A model generated the notes under the pieces. The model saw only the letters and a program-made list of their open reading frames with translations, ran no database searches and was not told where the DNA came from. Shown piece by piece: positions 7,358 through 13,596 of a stretch of 14,484 bases of DNA. This DNA comes from Candidatus Omnitrophota bacterium. GTDB lineage: Bacteria > Omnitrophota > Omnitrophia > Omnitrophales > Aquincolibacteriaceae. A program made the position numbers and the translations under genes. The DNA is taken from the NCBI GenBank assembly GCA_023819025.1, contig JAMWDC010000006.1, positions 870 to 15,353 of the forward strand, read 5' to 3'. How positions within the stretch are numbered: the first letter of the stretch is position 1; each line of letters opens with the position of its first letter.

Positions 7358-9088
7358 ATGAAACCGGTCCCGGATCATCTCAAAGGCGAATTGTGGACAC
7401 GCCGGATCCTCTTCGGGATCGTTCTAGTGCTTGCGTTTGGTTTGCGGATTTTTGGAGTTCAGTTCGGCCTTCCGTATATTTACCACGCGGATGAACCCGT
7501 AGTCGTGAATCATGCCTTGGCCTACGGAACCGGCGACCTCCATCCGCATTTTTTCAAAATCCCACCCCTCGTGAGTTATCTGTTGTTTTTGGCCTACGGG
7601 ATTTTTTTTCTGACTGGACGTGTTTTCGGAATTTTTCAGCGCATCTCAGACTTTGAGTACTTCTTTTATGCCGATCCGTCCGCCTTCTATTTGATCGCAC
7701 GGTTCCTTTTCGGAGTCGCGGCCGGGACGGCGTCCGTTGCGGTCTTGTACCATCTCATCCGGAAACATTTTGACCCGGATCGTGCGCTCCTTTCCGCCTT
7801 TTTTATGGCCATCGCCTTTCTTCATGTTAAGGACTCCCATTATGCCTATGTGGACATTCCCTTGGTCTTTGTCCTGATCCTTGCTTTTTTTCCGATCCTC
7901 AAAATGATCGGTGGGGATGACCGTGTCCGATCCCATCTCCTTACGGGAATCCTGACGGGACTGGCGATCGGAACGAAATACAACGGGATGGTCGTCGTTG
8001 TTCCGTATTTCTACGCATCCGTCATGGCCAGGGAGAGGGGGAGGATTTTAAAGGGTTGGATGGCATTTCTCGGTGGCTTCGTGCCGGTACTGGTCGCCAC
8101 GAATCCGTATGCGTTTCTGGATTTCGCATTTTTTCTGAAGGAGTTAACGATTCAATCAAAAGCGCAATGCGGGGTCGGCTGGATCCAACACTTGCGGTAT
8201 TCTTTAGCGGGGGGGCTGGGTTTACCCCTTCTGGCATGCGCCCTTGTCGGACTGGGACGCCAATTTTTTGCTCCCCATCCGAAAGCCGGATGCCTTGCGG
8301 TGTTTATTGTTTTTTATTACATGATCTTAAGCCTGTGGGGACAGCCTTATGACCGATATGCCTTACCGTTGATTCCGTTTCTATTATTTATGGCCGCGGA
8401 TCTCATCGTCGGTTTGTCTCAGCCGTTGCGCGGTCTGAGGATCCCTTTCCTGGTATTATCCGCAGCCGTCGTGTCGGCTCCATCGATAATTTCGTGTCTT
8501 CTTTTCGGCAAAATTATGCTGGAAAAGGATGTTCGAACGGTGGCCAAGGATTGGGTCGTGCAGAACATTCCATCAGGGACCCGGCTTGCCTTGGATTGGG
8601 ATTTTTATGTGCCGCGCCTAAAATTTTCCCGCGCCCAACTTGAAGAGAAACAACAAGAGGTTTTGTCCCTGCAAAATTTTTCCAGGGCACAACTCAGGCG
8701 GCTCGATTATTTGTTAAACCATGATCAATCAGCGGAGCCCGCTTACGAGCTGTACTTCTTGCTGGACGATCCGATCGCGTCGCCGCGATTTTTGTTTGCC
8801 AAGCCGGGGGTGCCCTATGATGTCAGCTTTCTTCAATTCCGTGGCATCGAGTATGTTATCATCGTACGGTTGCATGACAGGCTGGAGCGGTCGGATTTTT
8901 TCAGGGACCTGATCGATCATTCGGAACTCGTTGCACGGTTCAGTCCCTACCGGGATCTATCGCGGCAAGGATCCTATGATTCGGTGCCGCTGACCGGTGG
9001 GCCGTTTTTACTGGGGGATCTCCTCCTACGTACGCGGAATGGGCAGATGATTGAGATCTACCGGCTGAAACCTGCGCCGAACCGTTAG
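7358..9088 (+). CDS. Polytopic GT39/ArnT-like (GT-C fold) lipid-carrier-dependent glycosyltransferase
   Basis: A 576-residue membrane protein with roughly ten hydrophobic helices over residues 17-385 and a soluble C-terminal domain from about 390. The first large loop carries YHADEP (43-48), the acidic pair expected at the GT-C active site. Further features are VKDSHYAYVD (157-166), TKYNG (206-210) and QPYDRYALPL (329-338). Members use polyprenyl-phosphate sugars as donors outside the cytoplasm, consistent with the polyprenyl-phosphate glucosyltransferase-like gene just upstream. The soluble domain has a short internal duplication, FSRAQL, at about 423 and 441. GGAGG at 7347-7351 sits 6 nt before ATG 7358 and only 3 nt before ATG 7355, so 7358 is preferred. 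The last 53 bp lie in copy 1 of an 83-bp tandem repeat. Acceptor and sugar are unknown. Confidence 0.8.
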   Translation: MKPVPDHLKGELWTRRILFGIVLVLAFGLRIFGVQFGLPYIYHADEPVVVNHALAYGTGDLHPHFFKIPPLVSYLLFLAYGIFFLTGRVFGIFQRISDFEYFFYADPSAFYLIARFLFGVAAGTASVAVLYHLIRKHFDPDRALLSAFFMAIAFLHVKDSHYAYVDIPLVFVLILAFFPILKMIGGDDRVRSHLLTGILTGLAIGTKYNGMVVVVPYFYASVMARERGRILKGWMAFLGGFVPVLVATNPYAFLDFAFFLKELTIQSKAQCGVGWIQHLRYSLAGGLGLPLLACALVGLGRQFFAPHPKAGCLAVFIVFYYMILSLWGQPYDRYALPLIPFLLFMAADLIVGLSQPLRGLRIPFLVLSAAVVSAPSIISCLLFGKIMLEKDVRTVAKDWVVQNIPSGTRLALDWDFYVPRLKFSRAQLEEKQQEVLSLQNFSRAQLRRLDYLLNHDQSAEPAYELYFLLDDPIASPRFLFAKPGVPYDVSFLQFRGIEYVIIVRLHDRLERSDFFRDLIDHSELVARFSPYRDLSRQGSYDSVPLTGGPFLLGDLLLRTRNGQMIEIYRLKPAPNR

Positions 9089-9201
9089 AGTGATTGCGGG
9101 AGGGCGGCAGCTTCCGGTGGAACGGGCAGATGATTGAGAATTACCGGCTGAAACCTGCGCCGAACCGTTAGAGTGATTGCGGAAGGGCGGTAGCTTCCGG
9201 T
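9036..9201. repeat. 83-bp tandem duplication across a convergent gene junction (two copies, about 94% identical)
   Basis: Copy 1 is 9036-9118 and copy 2 is 9119-9201. Aligned at an offset of 83 they differ at five positions (9040/9123, 9057/9140, 9058/9141, 9100/9183, 9108/9191). Copy 1 holds the 3' end of the plus-strand GT39-like gene, including its TAG at 9086-9088. Copy 2 holds the 3' end of the minus-strand GT2 gene, including its stop (TTA on the plus strand, 9168-9170). The same TTAG occurs in both copies. Before duplication the two convergent genes therefore probably overlapped by a few bases and shared this junction. Because 83 is not a multiple of 3, the copies fall in different frames relative to the flanking genes, yet each gene keeps one intact end. 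Confidence 0.9.
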
Positions 9202-9941
9202 TGGTGTTTTGGATTTCGTGCGGCCGGTTGATATTTCGAGGAGTTTCGGTGTAGGCAAAAACAAAACGCCTCCCACAGGGCGTGTCCCATGATTTGGAGA
9301 TTCACGGATGATTTTCCAAATTGCCGACCCCGGTGGTTCGAAGGTACTTCACGAATGCGGTAATTCAGGTCATGGGCCCGGATAATGATTTCCGGAAGCA
9401 CAAAAAGTGACTTGGACCTCAGGTCGATGCGGTCCAGAAGCTCTTTGGCCCAAGCCTGAGACCAGTTGTAGTCATTGACCCGTAGTTTAAAAAGATAGTT
9501 CAGCGTGAAAATATAAATCACCGAAAGGAAAAAGCGGAATAATCGGTAAGCATTCCGCTGCCAACGGACGCCCAAGATGATATCCGCTTCTCCCGCAAGC
9601 AGGGGATTCACAAACTGCGGGATTTCGGCACAATCAAATTCTTCGTCCGCGCCGATATACATAAGAAAGCGCCCCCGGGCACGAGCGATACCGTCTTTCA
9701 GGGACCGGGTATACCCCTGGTTGCGTTCATGGAGGATAAGCTGAGTATTGGAATACTTCTTAACCTCTTCGGTGAGGACCCGCTGGGTATGATCCGAACT
9801 TCCGTCTTCGATGATAATGACTTCCCAATTCCATTGGCGGTTTTCTTCCAGGACCCGGAACATATTCGACAGCATCCGGGCGATATTCAGTTCCTCATTG
9901 TAGACTGGAATGATAAAGCTGATGAAAGGATTCGGATTCAT
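9168..9941 (-). CDS. GT2 family glycosyltransferase (DPM/WcaA-like), only minus-strand gene
   Basis: A 257-residue GT2. Seen: ISFIIPVYNEE (7-17), EDGSSD (45-50), RNQGYTRSLKDGI (73-85), IGADEEFD (96-103), a hydrophobic stretch at about 133-151 (FRFFLSVIYIF region), and HRGRQFGKSSVN near 203-214, which matches the acceptor-loop region of polyprenyl-phosphate mannosyl/glucosyltransferases. The usual DxD reads Gly97-Ala98-Asp99, so the first Asp is replaced while Asp99 and Glu100 remain. It likely transfers a sugar to a lipid carrier or glycan lipid at the inner membrane face. The C-terminal 25 residues are a non-conserved tail; the last few codons lie in the 83-bp repeat. No Shine-Dalgarno precedes the ATG. 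It faces a GT39-like gene and is divergent from the next operon, suggesting independent transcription. Confidence 0.8.
   Translation of the reverse strand: MNPNPFISFIIPVYNEELNIARMLSNMFRVLEENRQWNWEVIIIEDGSSDHTQRVLTEEVKKYSNTQLILHERNQGYTRSLKDGIARARGRFLMYIGADEEFDCAEIPQFVNPLLAGEADIILGVRWQRNAYRLFRFFLSVIYIFTLNYLFKLRVNDYNWSQAWAKELLDRIDLRSKSLFVLPEIIIRAHDLNYRIREVPSNHRGRQFGKSSVNLQIMGHALWEAFCFCLHRNSSKYQPAARNPKHQPEATALPQSL
9180..9199. terminator. Weak terminator-like stem-loop between convergent genes
   Basis: CGGAAG (9180-9185) can pair with CTTCCG (9194-9199) around an 8-nt loop, and a short T run (9207-9210) follows seven bases later on the plus strand. The other repeat copy has the same stem at 9097-9102/9111-9116 with one G-U wobble and no T run. 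The stem is short, and for the minus-strand gene it lies within the coding end, so an efficient intrinsic terminator is doubtful. Position at a convergent junction is the main argument. Confidence 0.25.
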
Positions 9942-9949
9942 GAGACATA

Positions 9950-9978
9950 AGAGTAATGAATTCCATTCGGATTGTCAA
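9950..9978 (-). promoter_or_regulatory. Candidate sigma70 promoter of the minus-strand GT2, possibly leaderless
   Basis: On the minus strand a perfect TTGACA (plus 9973-9978) is followed, after exactly 17 bp, by TACTCT (plus 9950-9955; three of six matches to TATAAT). A start point 6-7 nt beyond the -10 box would fall within a base or two of the ATG at 9941-9939. This agrees with the lack of a ribosome-binding site. The -35 and spacing are strong, the -10 weak. Confidence 0.4.
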
Positions 9979-10020
9979 GGTGCCGGTGGAGGATGAATGA
10001 CCTCCGATGCAGAAAATAAC

Positions 10021-10049
10021 TTTATGGATGACCGTGCATTCGTTATAAT
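10021..10049 (+). promoter_or_regulatory. Candidate sigma70 promoter for the second plus-strand operon
   Basis: TATAAT at 10044-10049 is a perfect -10 hexamer. TTTATG at 10021-10026, 17 bp upstream, is a poor -35 (three of six). A start near 10056 would leave a leader of about 75 nt before the GT2 start at 10132 and would exclude translation from the in-frame ATG at 9997. The site lies in the 190-bp divergent gap 9942-10131, which holds no gene I can support. Confidence 0.4.
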
Positions 10050-10131
10050 CCAACATCATTTTGAAATTTCAGGAGCAGCGGCTGACTCTTGGGTGAACCA
10101 AGGACATCGAATTGTTCGTGAAAGGACGTTT

Positions 10132-10995
10132 ATGAAAGAACCTCAGGTGAGCATTGTTCTGCCGGCCTATAATGAGGAGGCAGCGGTCGGGGCGGTCATC
10201 GACAATATCCATCGTGCCATGAAAAACACGCATTATTCCTACGAGATCCTTGTGGTCGATGATCATTCCAGCGACGGAACCGTTGAGGTTGTCCGTTCGA
10301 AAAATGTTCAGCTCGTCGAGAGGCCCGAACGCGGCGGATCGGGTGCTTCACGGAGAACGGGTATTCTTTGCGCCCGTGGTGAAATCATTGTCATGATGGA
10401 CGCCGACGGATCGTATGAAGCGTCGGATATCCCGAAGCTTTTAGAGCATTTTCCTCGATACGATCAGGTGAACGGGGCGCGTACAAGTGAACAAGGCTCG
10501 CTGAAGTTTTTACGGGCACCCGCGAAGTGGCTCATCCGGAAGCTCGCGTGCTATCTGGCTGATACGGACATCCCGGATCTAAACACGGGCTTCAAGGCCT
10601 TTAAAAAAGACATCATGAAAAAATATTTATGGGTCCTCCCCGACGGTTTTTCGTGCGTGACTACCATGACCCTGGCCTTCCTGACGAACGGGTATGCCGT
10701 CAAATACATTCCCACAGCCTATCACCCGCGTATTGGAAAGTCAAAATTCCACCCGGTTAAAGATACGCTTTCCTATTTGAATACCATTATCCGGATGATC
10801 ATGTATTTCAAGCCGATGCGGATCTTTATGCCGCTCGCCGGTTTCCTTTTTCTTTTCGCCTGTGTGAAATCCGTCACGAGCTTTTGGTGGACTCAAACGC
10901 TGCAGGAATCGGACATCATTATTTTTATGACCGCGATCATGATGGCATCCCTGGGTCTTATGGCGGACTTGATTGTAGCGTATCATCGTTCATGA
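10132..10995 (+). CDS. GT2 glycosyltransferase with two C-terminal membrane helices (CsbB/polyprenyl-phosphate-sugar synthase-like)
   Basis: A 287-residue GT2 expected to load a sugar onto polyprenyl phosphate. Seen: VSIVLPAYNEE (6-16), DDHSSD (43-48), RGGSGASRRTG (67-77), DADGSYEASDIP (90-101), NTGFKAF (151-157) and a K-x-KFHP segment (203-208). Hydrophobic helices lie at about 231-249 and 261-283. The layout (catalytic domain plus two C-terminal helices) is that of CsbB/GtrB-like enzymes. ATG 10132 is chosen because AAGGA at 10122-10126 is 5 nt upstream and the GT2 domain starts at once. The frame is also open back to ATG 9997, but those 45 extra residues show no conserved feature and contain the promoter candidate. 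It is followed after 25 bp by the 544-residue unknown protein, apparently in one operon with it, the flippase-like and the YfhO-like genes. Confidence 0.85.
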   Translation: MKEPQVSIVLPAYNEEAAVGAVIDNIHRAMKNTHYSYEILVVDDHSSDGTVEVVRSKNVQLVERPERGGSGASRRTGILCARGEIIVMMDADGSYEASDIPKLLEHFPRYDQVNGARTSEQGSLKFLRAPAKWLIRKLACYLADTDIPDLNTGFKAFKKDIMKKYLWVLPDGFSCVTTMTLAFLTNGYAVKYIPTAYHPRIGKSKFHPVKDTLSYLNTIIRMIMYFKPMRIFMPLAGFLFLFACVKSVTSFWWTQTLQESDIIIFMTAIMMASLGLMADLIVAYHRS

Positions 10996-11020
10996 TCCGC
11001 GCGAAATTTCATCGCTTCCC

Positions 11021-12655
11021 ATGAATATAAAACTCGCCAGTCCGGAGGTCGAGAAGCTTCGCGAGCTTTATTATCGCGAGGGCATTTCCTACCTCCCCAA
11101 GGTCTTGGAGCTCGTCGATAAGAACCGGCTAAGTCCCACATACGGTTGTTTTGACCGGAGCTATTGGCATTACCGGACCAGCGATTTCCCGTGCGGGATG
11201 GCTCAGGAGGCCGTACTCGCACTCGCAATGGCCTATTACTTACAGGCTCAGGATAACCCCTATCAAGGCCAGGAAAGAATTTCCGAGTTGGTTGTTGCAG
11301 GCATCGACTTTGCCCGCCGATCTTCCCATGCCGACGGCTCGTGCGATGATTATTTCCCTTACGAGCGGGCTGCCGGCGCTACGGCGTTTTCACTCTATGC
11401 GTTCACAGAATCTTATCTTTTGCTGGGTCTGAAACAATCGACGCATGTAGAATTTTTCGAGAGACGCGCACGATACCTTGCAGGTTCGGGATTCAGGGAA
11501 TCGGGTATCCTTTCGAATCACAAGGCCCTCATCGTCCTTTGCCTTTACAACACCTTTTTGGTTACCCAAAATCCGGTATGGCGCGATCAGGCGAAGGCCC
11601 GTCTTGAGGCCCTGCTCAATTTGCAGTCCGAGGAGGGTTGGTTTCCGGAATATCAGGGGTGCGATCCCGGCTATTTAACCTTTACCGTCGATTTCCTGGC
11701 AAAATATTTTTCCAAGTCCAAGGATGACCGAGTGCGGCGTCCGCTTCTGGCGGCGATCGAGTTTTCTTCTCATTTTATGCATCCTGACGGGAGCTACGGT
11801 GGTGAATACGGAAGCCGAAACACTTTTCATTTTATGCCGCATGGTTACGAACTCATGGGCCGTGATTCACCGATTGCGATCCGAACTGTCAATCAATTTT
11901 TAAGAGGGATGAAAAACGGAACACGTTCCTACCTCGATGACGACCGGATCTTTGTCCACTATGCCTACAATTTTTTACAAGCCTACCGGGATTTCTGTGC
12001 CGAGCGAAAGGAGCCGGCACCGGATCAGCCGGAAGGAGTGAAATATTTCGAAAAGGCAAAGCTGGCGGTCAAGAGGTCAAGACGGTTCTATGCCGTCGTT
12101 TCTCTGGCCAAAGGCGGTGTGGGAAAATATTACAAGGACGGCGTGTTGAGTTTAAGCGACTGCGGACTGGTCGGAGAAACGACGGACGGAAAAAAGTTTA
12201 CAAGCCAAATGGTGAGCGATTTTCAATGGGAGATCCGTGGCGAGCAGATCACGATTTCGGGTTCCTGTTACGCGTACCGGACGATTCTCTTCACACCTTT
12301 TCGATTTATCCTTTTTCGGTTATTCAACACGATGGTCGGTCGTTTTCTTAGTCCTAACTTCATCCGGAGTGTGATTCAGCGAATCGCCATCACGCGCCGT
12401 CCCAAAAAGGTCCCCATCCGATTCAAAAAGGAGATCGACTTATCGAATTTGGACTGGATCCGCTATACGCTCGATCTGGAGGATTCGGGGATCGGCATCA
12501 AAGAATTGTGGGTCGGCAGTGATCCAACATTTATCTATGTGGCGACGAGTCAGCCTTATCAGGCCGGCAATTTGAGACCCTGGCGTGATTTATCGGAGCA
12601 CTTAGACACGCTTAACACGAAACGAACCGTCACTTTTCAGATCCCCATCTCATGA
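11021..12655 (+). CDS. Uncharacterised 544-residue protein, probable alpha/alpha-toroid with C-terminal beta-type domain
   Basis: I do not recognise a named family. Residues 1-330 look all-helical with recurring aromatic/acidic turns: GCFDRSYWHYR (42-52), HADGSCDDYFPYE (103-115), SEEGWFPEYQGCDPGY (203-218) and HPDGSYGGEYGSRN (254-267). Such DGS/EGW-containing turns between helix pairs are typical of alpha/alpha-toroid proteins (terpene-cyclase-like folds, polysaccharide lyases, uronate epimerases). Residues from about 340 onward are mixed and beta-rich, reminiscent of a lyase C-terminal sandwich, with a hydrophobic patch near 420-437. The HxHAD-type residues of heparinase II/III are not seen. 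No signal peptide or clear transmembrane helix is evident, so it is probably cytoplasmic or membrane-associated. It lies 25 bp after a GT2 and overlaps the flippase-like gene by 4 bp, so it should act in the same glycan pathway. No strong Shine-Dalgarno precedes the ATG. Confidence 0.75.
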   Translation: MNIKLASPEVEKLRELYYREGISYLPKVLELVDKNRLSPTYGCFDRSYWHYRTSDFPCGMAQEAVLALAMAYYLQAQDNPYQGQERISELVVAGIDFARRSSHADGSCDDYFPYERAAGATAFSLYAFTESYLLLGLKQSTHVEFFERRARYLAGSGFRESGILSNHKALIVLCLYNTFLVTQNPVWRDQAKARLEALLNLQSEEGWFPEYQGCDPGYLTFTVDFLAKYFSKSKDDRVRRPLLAAIEFSSHFMHPDGSYGGEYGSRNTFHFMPHGYELMGRDSPIAIRTVNQFLRGMKNGTRSYLDDDRIFVHYAYNFLQAYRDFCAERKEPAPDQPEGVKYFEKAKLAVKRSRRFYAVVSLAKGGVGKYYKDGVLSLSDCGLVGETTDGKKFTSQMVSDFQWEIRGEQITISGSCYAYRTILFTPFRFILFRLFNTMVGRFLSPNFIRSVIQRIAITRRPKKVPIRFKKEIDLSNLDWIRYTLDLEDSGIGIKELWVGSDPTFIYVATSQPYQAGNLRPWRDLSEHLDTLNTKRTVTFQIPIS

Positions 12656-13596
12656 AACAAGTTATCGCATTCATTTTATCCCTGGCGATCATGGTAGTTA
12701 TTTTCTTGGGCGTGGACGTCTCCCAGTTTGCCCGGTACCTTGGGGAAATGAATATTGGTCTTTTGATTTTTGGTATTTTTTTCTTCGTCCCGCAGATTGC
12801 GCTGTCGGCCTGGCGGTGGCAGATGATGGTGCGAAGTCAAGTGGCCATCGGTTTTTGGGATGCCACCGGGCTTGTCTTATCCGCAAATGCACTCAATATC
12901 CTGTTGCCGTCGCGGATGGGGGACCTGTCGAAGGCCTATTTCCTTCAACGGGAAGGGAAGATCGATTTGAAACGAGCGATGAATATCGTAATTTTCGAGA
13001 AGTATATTGACTTTGCGGCCTTGGGGGTCGTTGTCCTGGTCGGAATCCTTTGCTATCCCATGCAGGACCAAGCCAGTTGGATCGGTCTCCTCTTTTCGCT
13101 GACCGTTCTTGGACTCTTTCCGGTCCTCTATTTTATAACACTGGACGGTGTCTGGGGACGTTCCCTGTGGCAACGTTATAGGCTCTTAGACCAGACCAAA
13201 CATTTCCTCTTGGATACGCAAGACTATCTGGCCGAGCTCAAGAATAACCCGCGGCTTTTGCTCGTGATTCTCGTCATGACGGTTGTTTTATGGTTCGTCC
13301 ACTTATTGCAGTTTTATGTCATCTTTCTCGCGTTGAACTCCGGCGTTTCCGTTTTTCTCGTTTTCCGGCTCGTGCCGCTCGCAATCCTGGTAGGACTCAT
13401 TCCGATTACCATTGCGGGCGTCGGGACTCGGGATTCGGCCATGATCTACTTTTTTTCCCCCTATGAACAAACGGCCAGGATTGTCGGGATCGGCCTCTTC
13501 GCCTCGTTCCGTTATTTCGTGCCCGGTCTCTTAGGGCTCCCCTTCCTCAATCACTATGTCACCAAAGAAAAGCCGCAGTCACGTCCGGAATTATGA
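12652..13596 (+). CDS. Flippase-like LPG_synthase_TM (UPF0104) integral membrane protein
   Basis: A 314-residue polytopic protein with about eight hydrophobic segments (around 3-20, 34-54, 72-86, 118-136, 142-163, 202-227, 233-258 and 276-300). It matches the membrane domain of lysylphosphatidylglycerol synthase/MprF and AglD-type proteins. Seen: LNILLPSRMGDLSKAYFL (81-98), FEKYID (115-120) and PITIAGVGTRDSAMI (251-265), the three conserved blocks of this family. In MprF this domain flips the lipid; stand-alone members are common in glycan loci and are suspected lipid or lipid-linked-sugar flippases, but this is not proven. It lacks the aminoacyl-transferase domain of full MprF. It overlaps both neighbours by 4 bp (ATGA), so it is translationally coupled to the unknown protein and to the YfhO-like protein. 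Confidence 0.85.
   Translation: MKQVIAFILSLAIMVVIFLGVDVSQFARYLGEMNIGLLIFGIFFFVPQIALSAWRWQMMVRSQVAIGFWDATGLVLSANALNILLPSRMGDLSKAYFLQREGKIDLKRAMNIVIFEKYIDFAALGVVVLVGILCYPMQDQASWIGLLFSLTVLGLFPVLYFITLDGVWGRSLWQRYRLLDQTKHFLLDTQDYLAELKNNPRLLLVILVMTVVLWFVHLLQFYVIFLALNSGVSVFLVFRLVPLAILVGLIPITIAGVGTRDSAMIYFFSPYEQTARIVGIGLFASFRYFVPGLLGLPFLNHYVTKEKPQSRPEL

Noticed and set aside
9085..9276. Minus-strand reading frame ending in repeat copy 1
   Set aside because: Its last ten codons mimic the true C-terminus of the minus-strand GT2 only because they lie in the other copy of the 83-bp repeat; the rest is out of frame with the gene.
9997..10131. N-terminal extension of the CsbB-like GT2 to an in-frame ATG at 9997
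   Set aside because: The 45 extra residues show no conserved feature, a TATAAT box lies inside them, and a well-spaced AAGGA precedes ATG 10132 where the GT2 domain begins.
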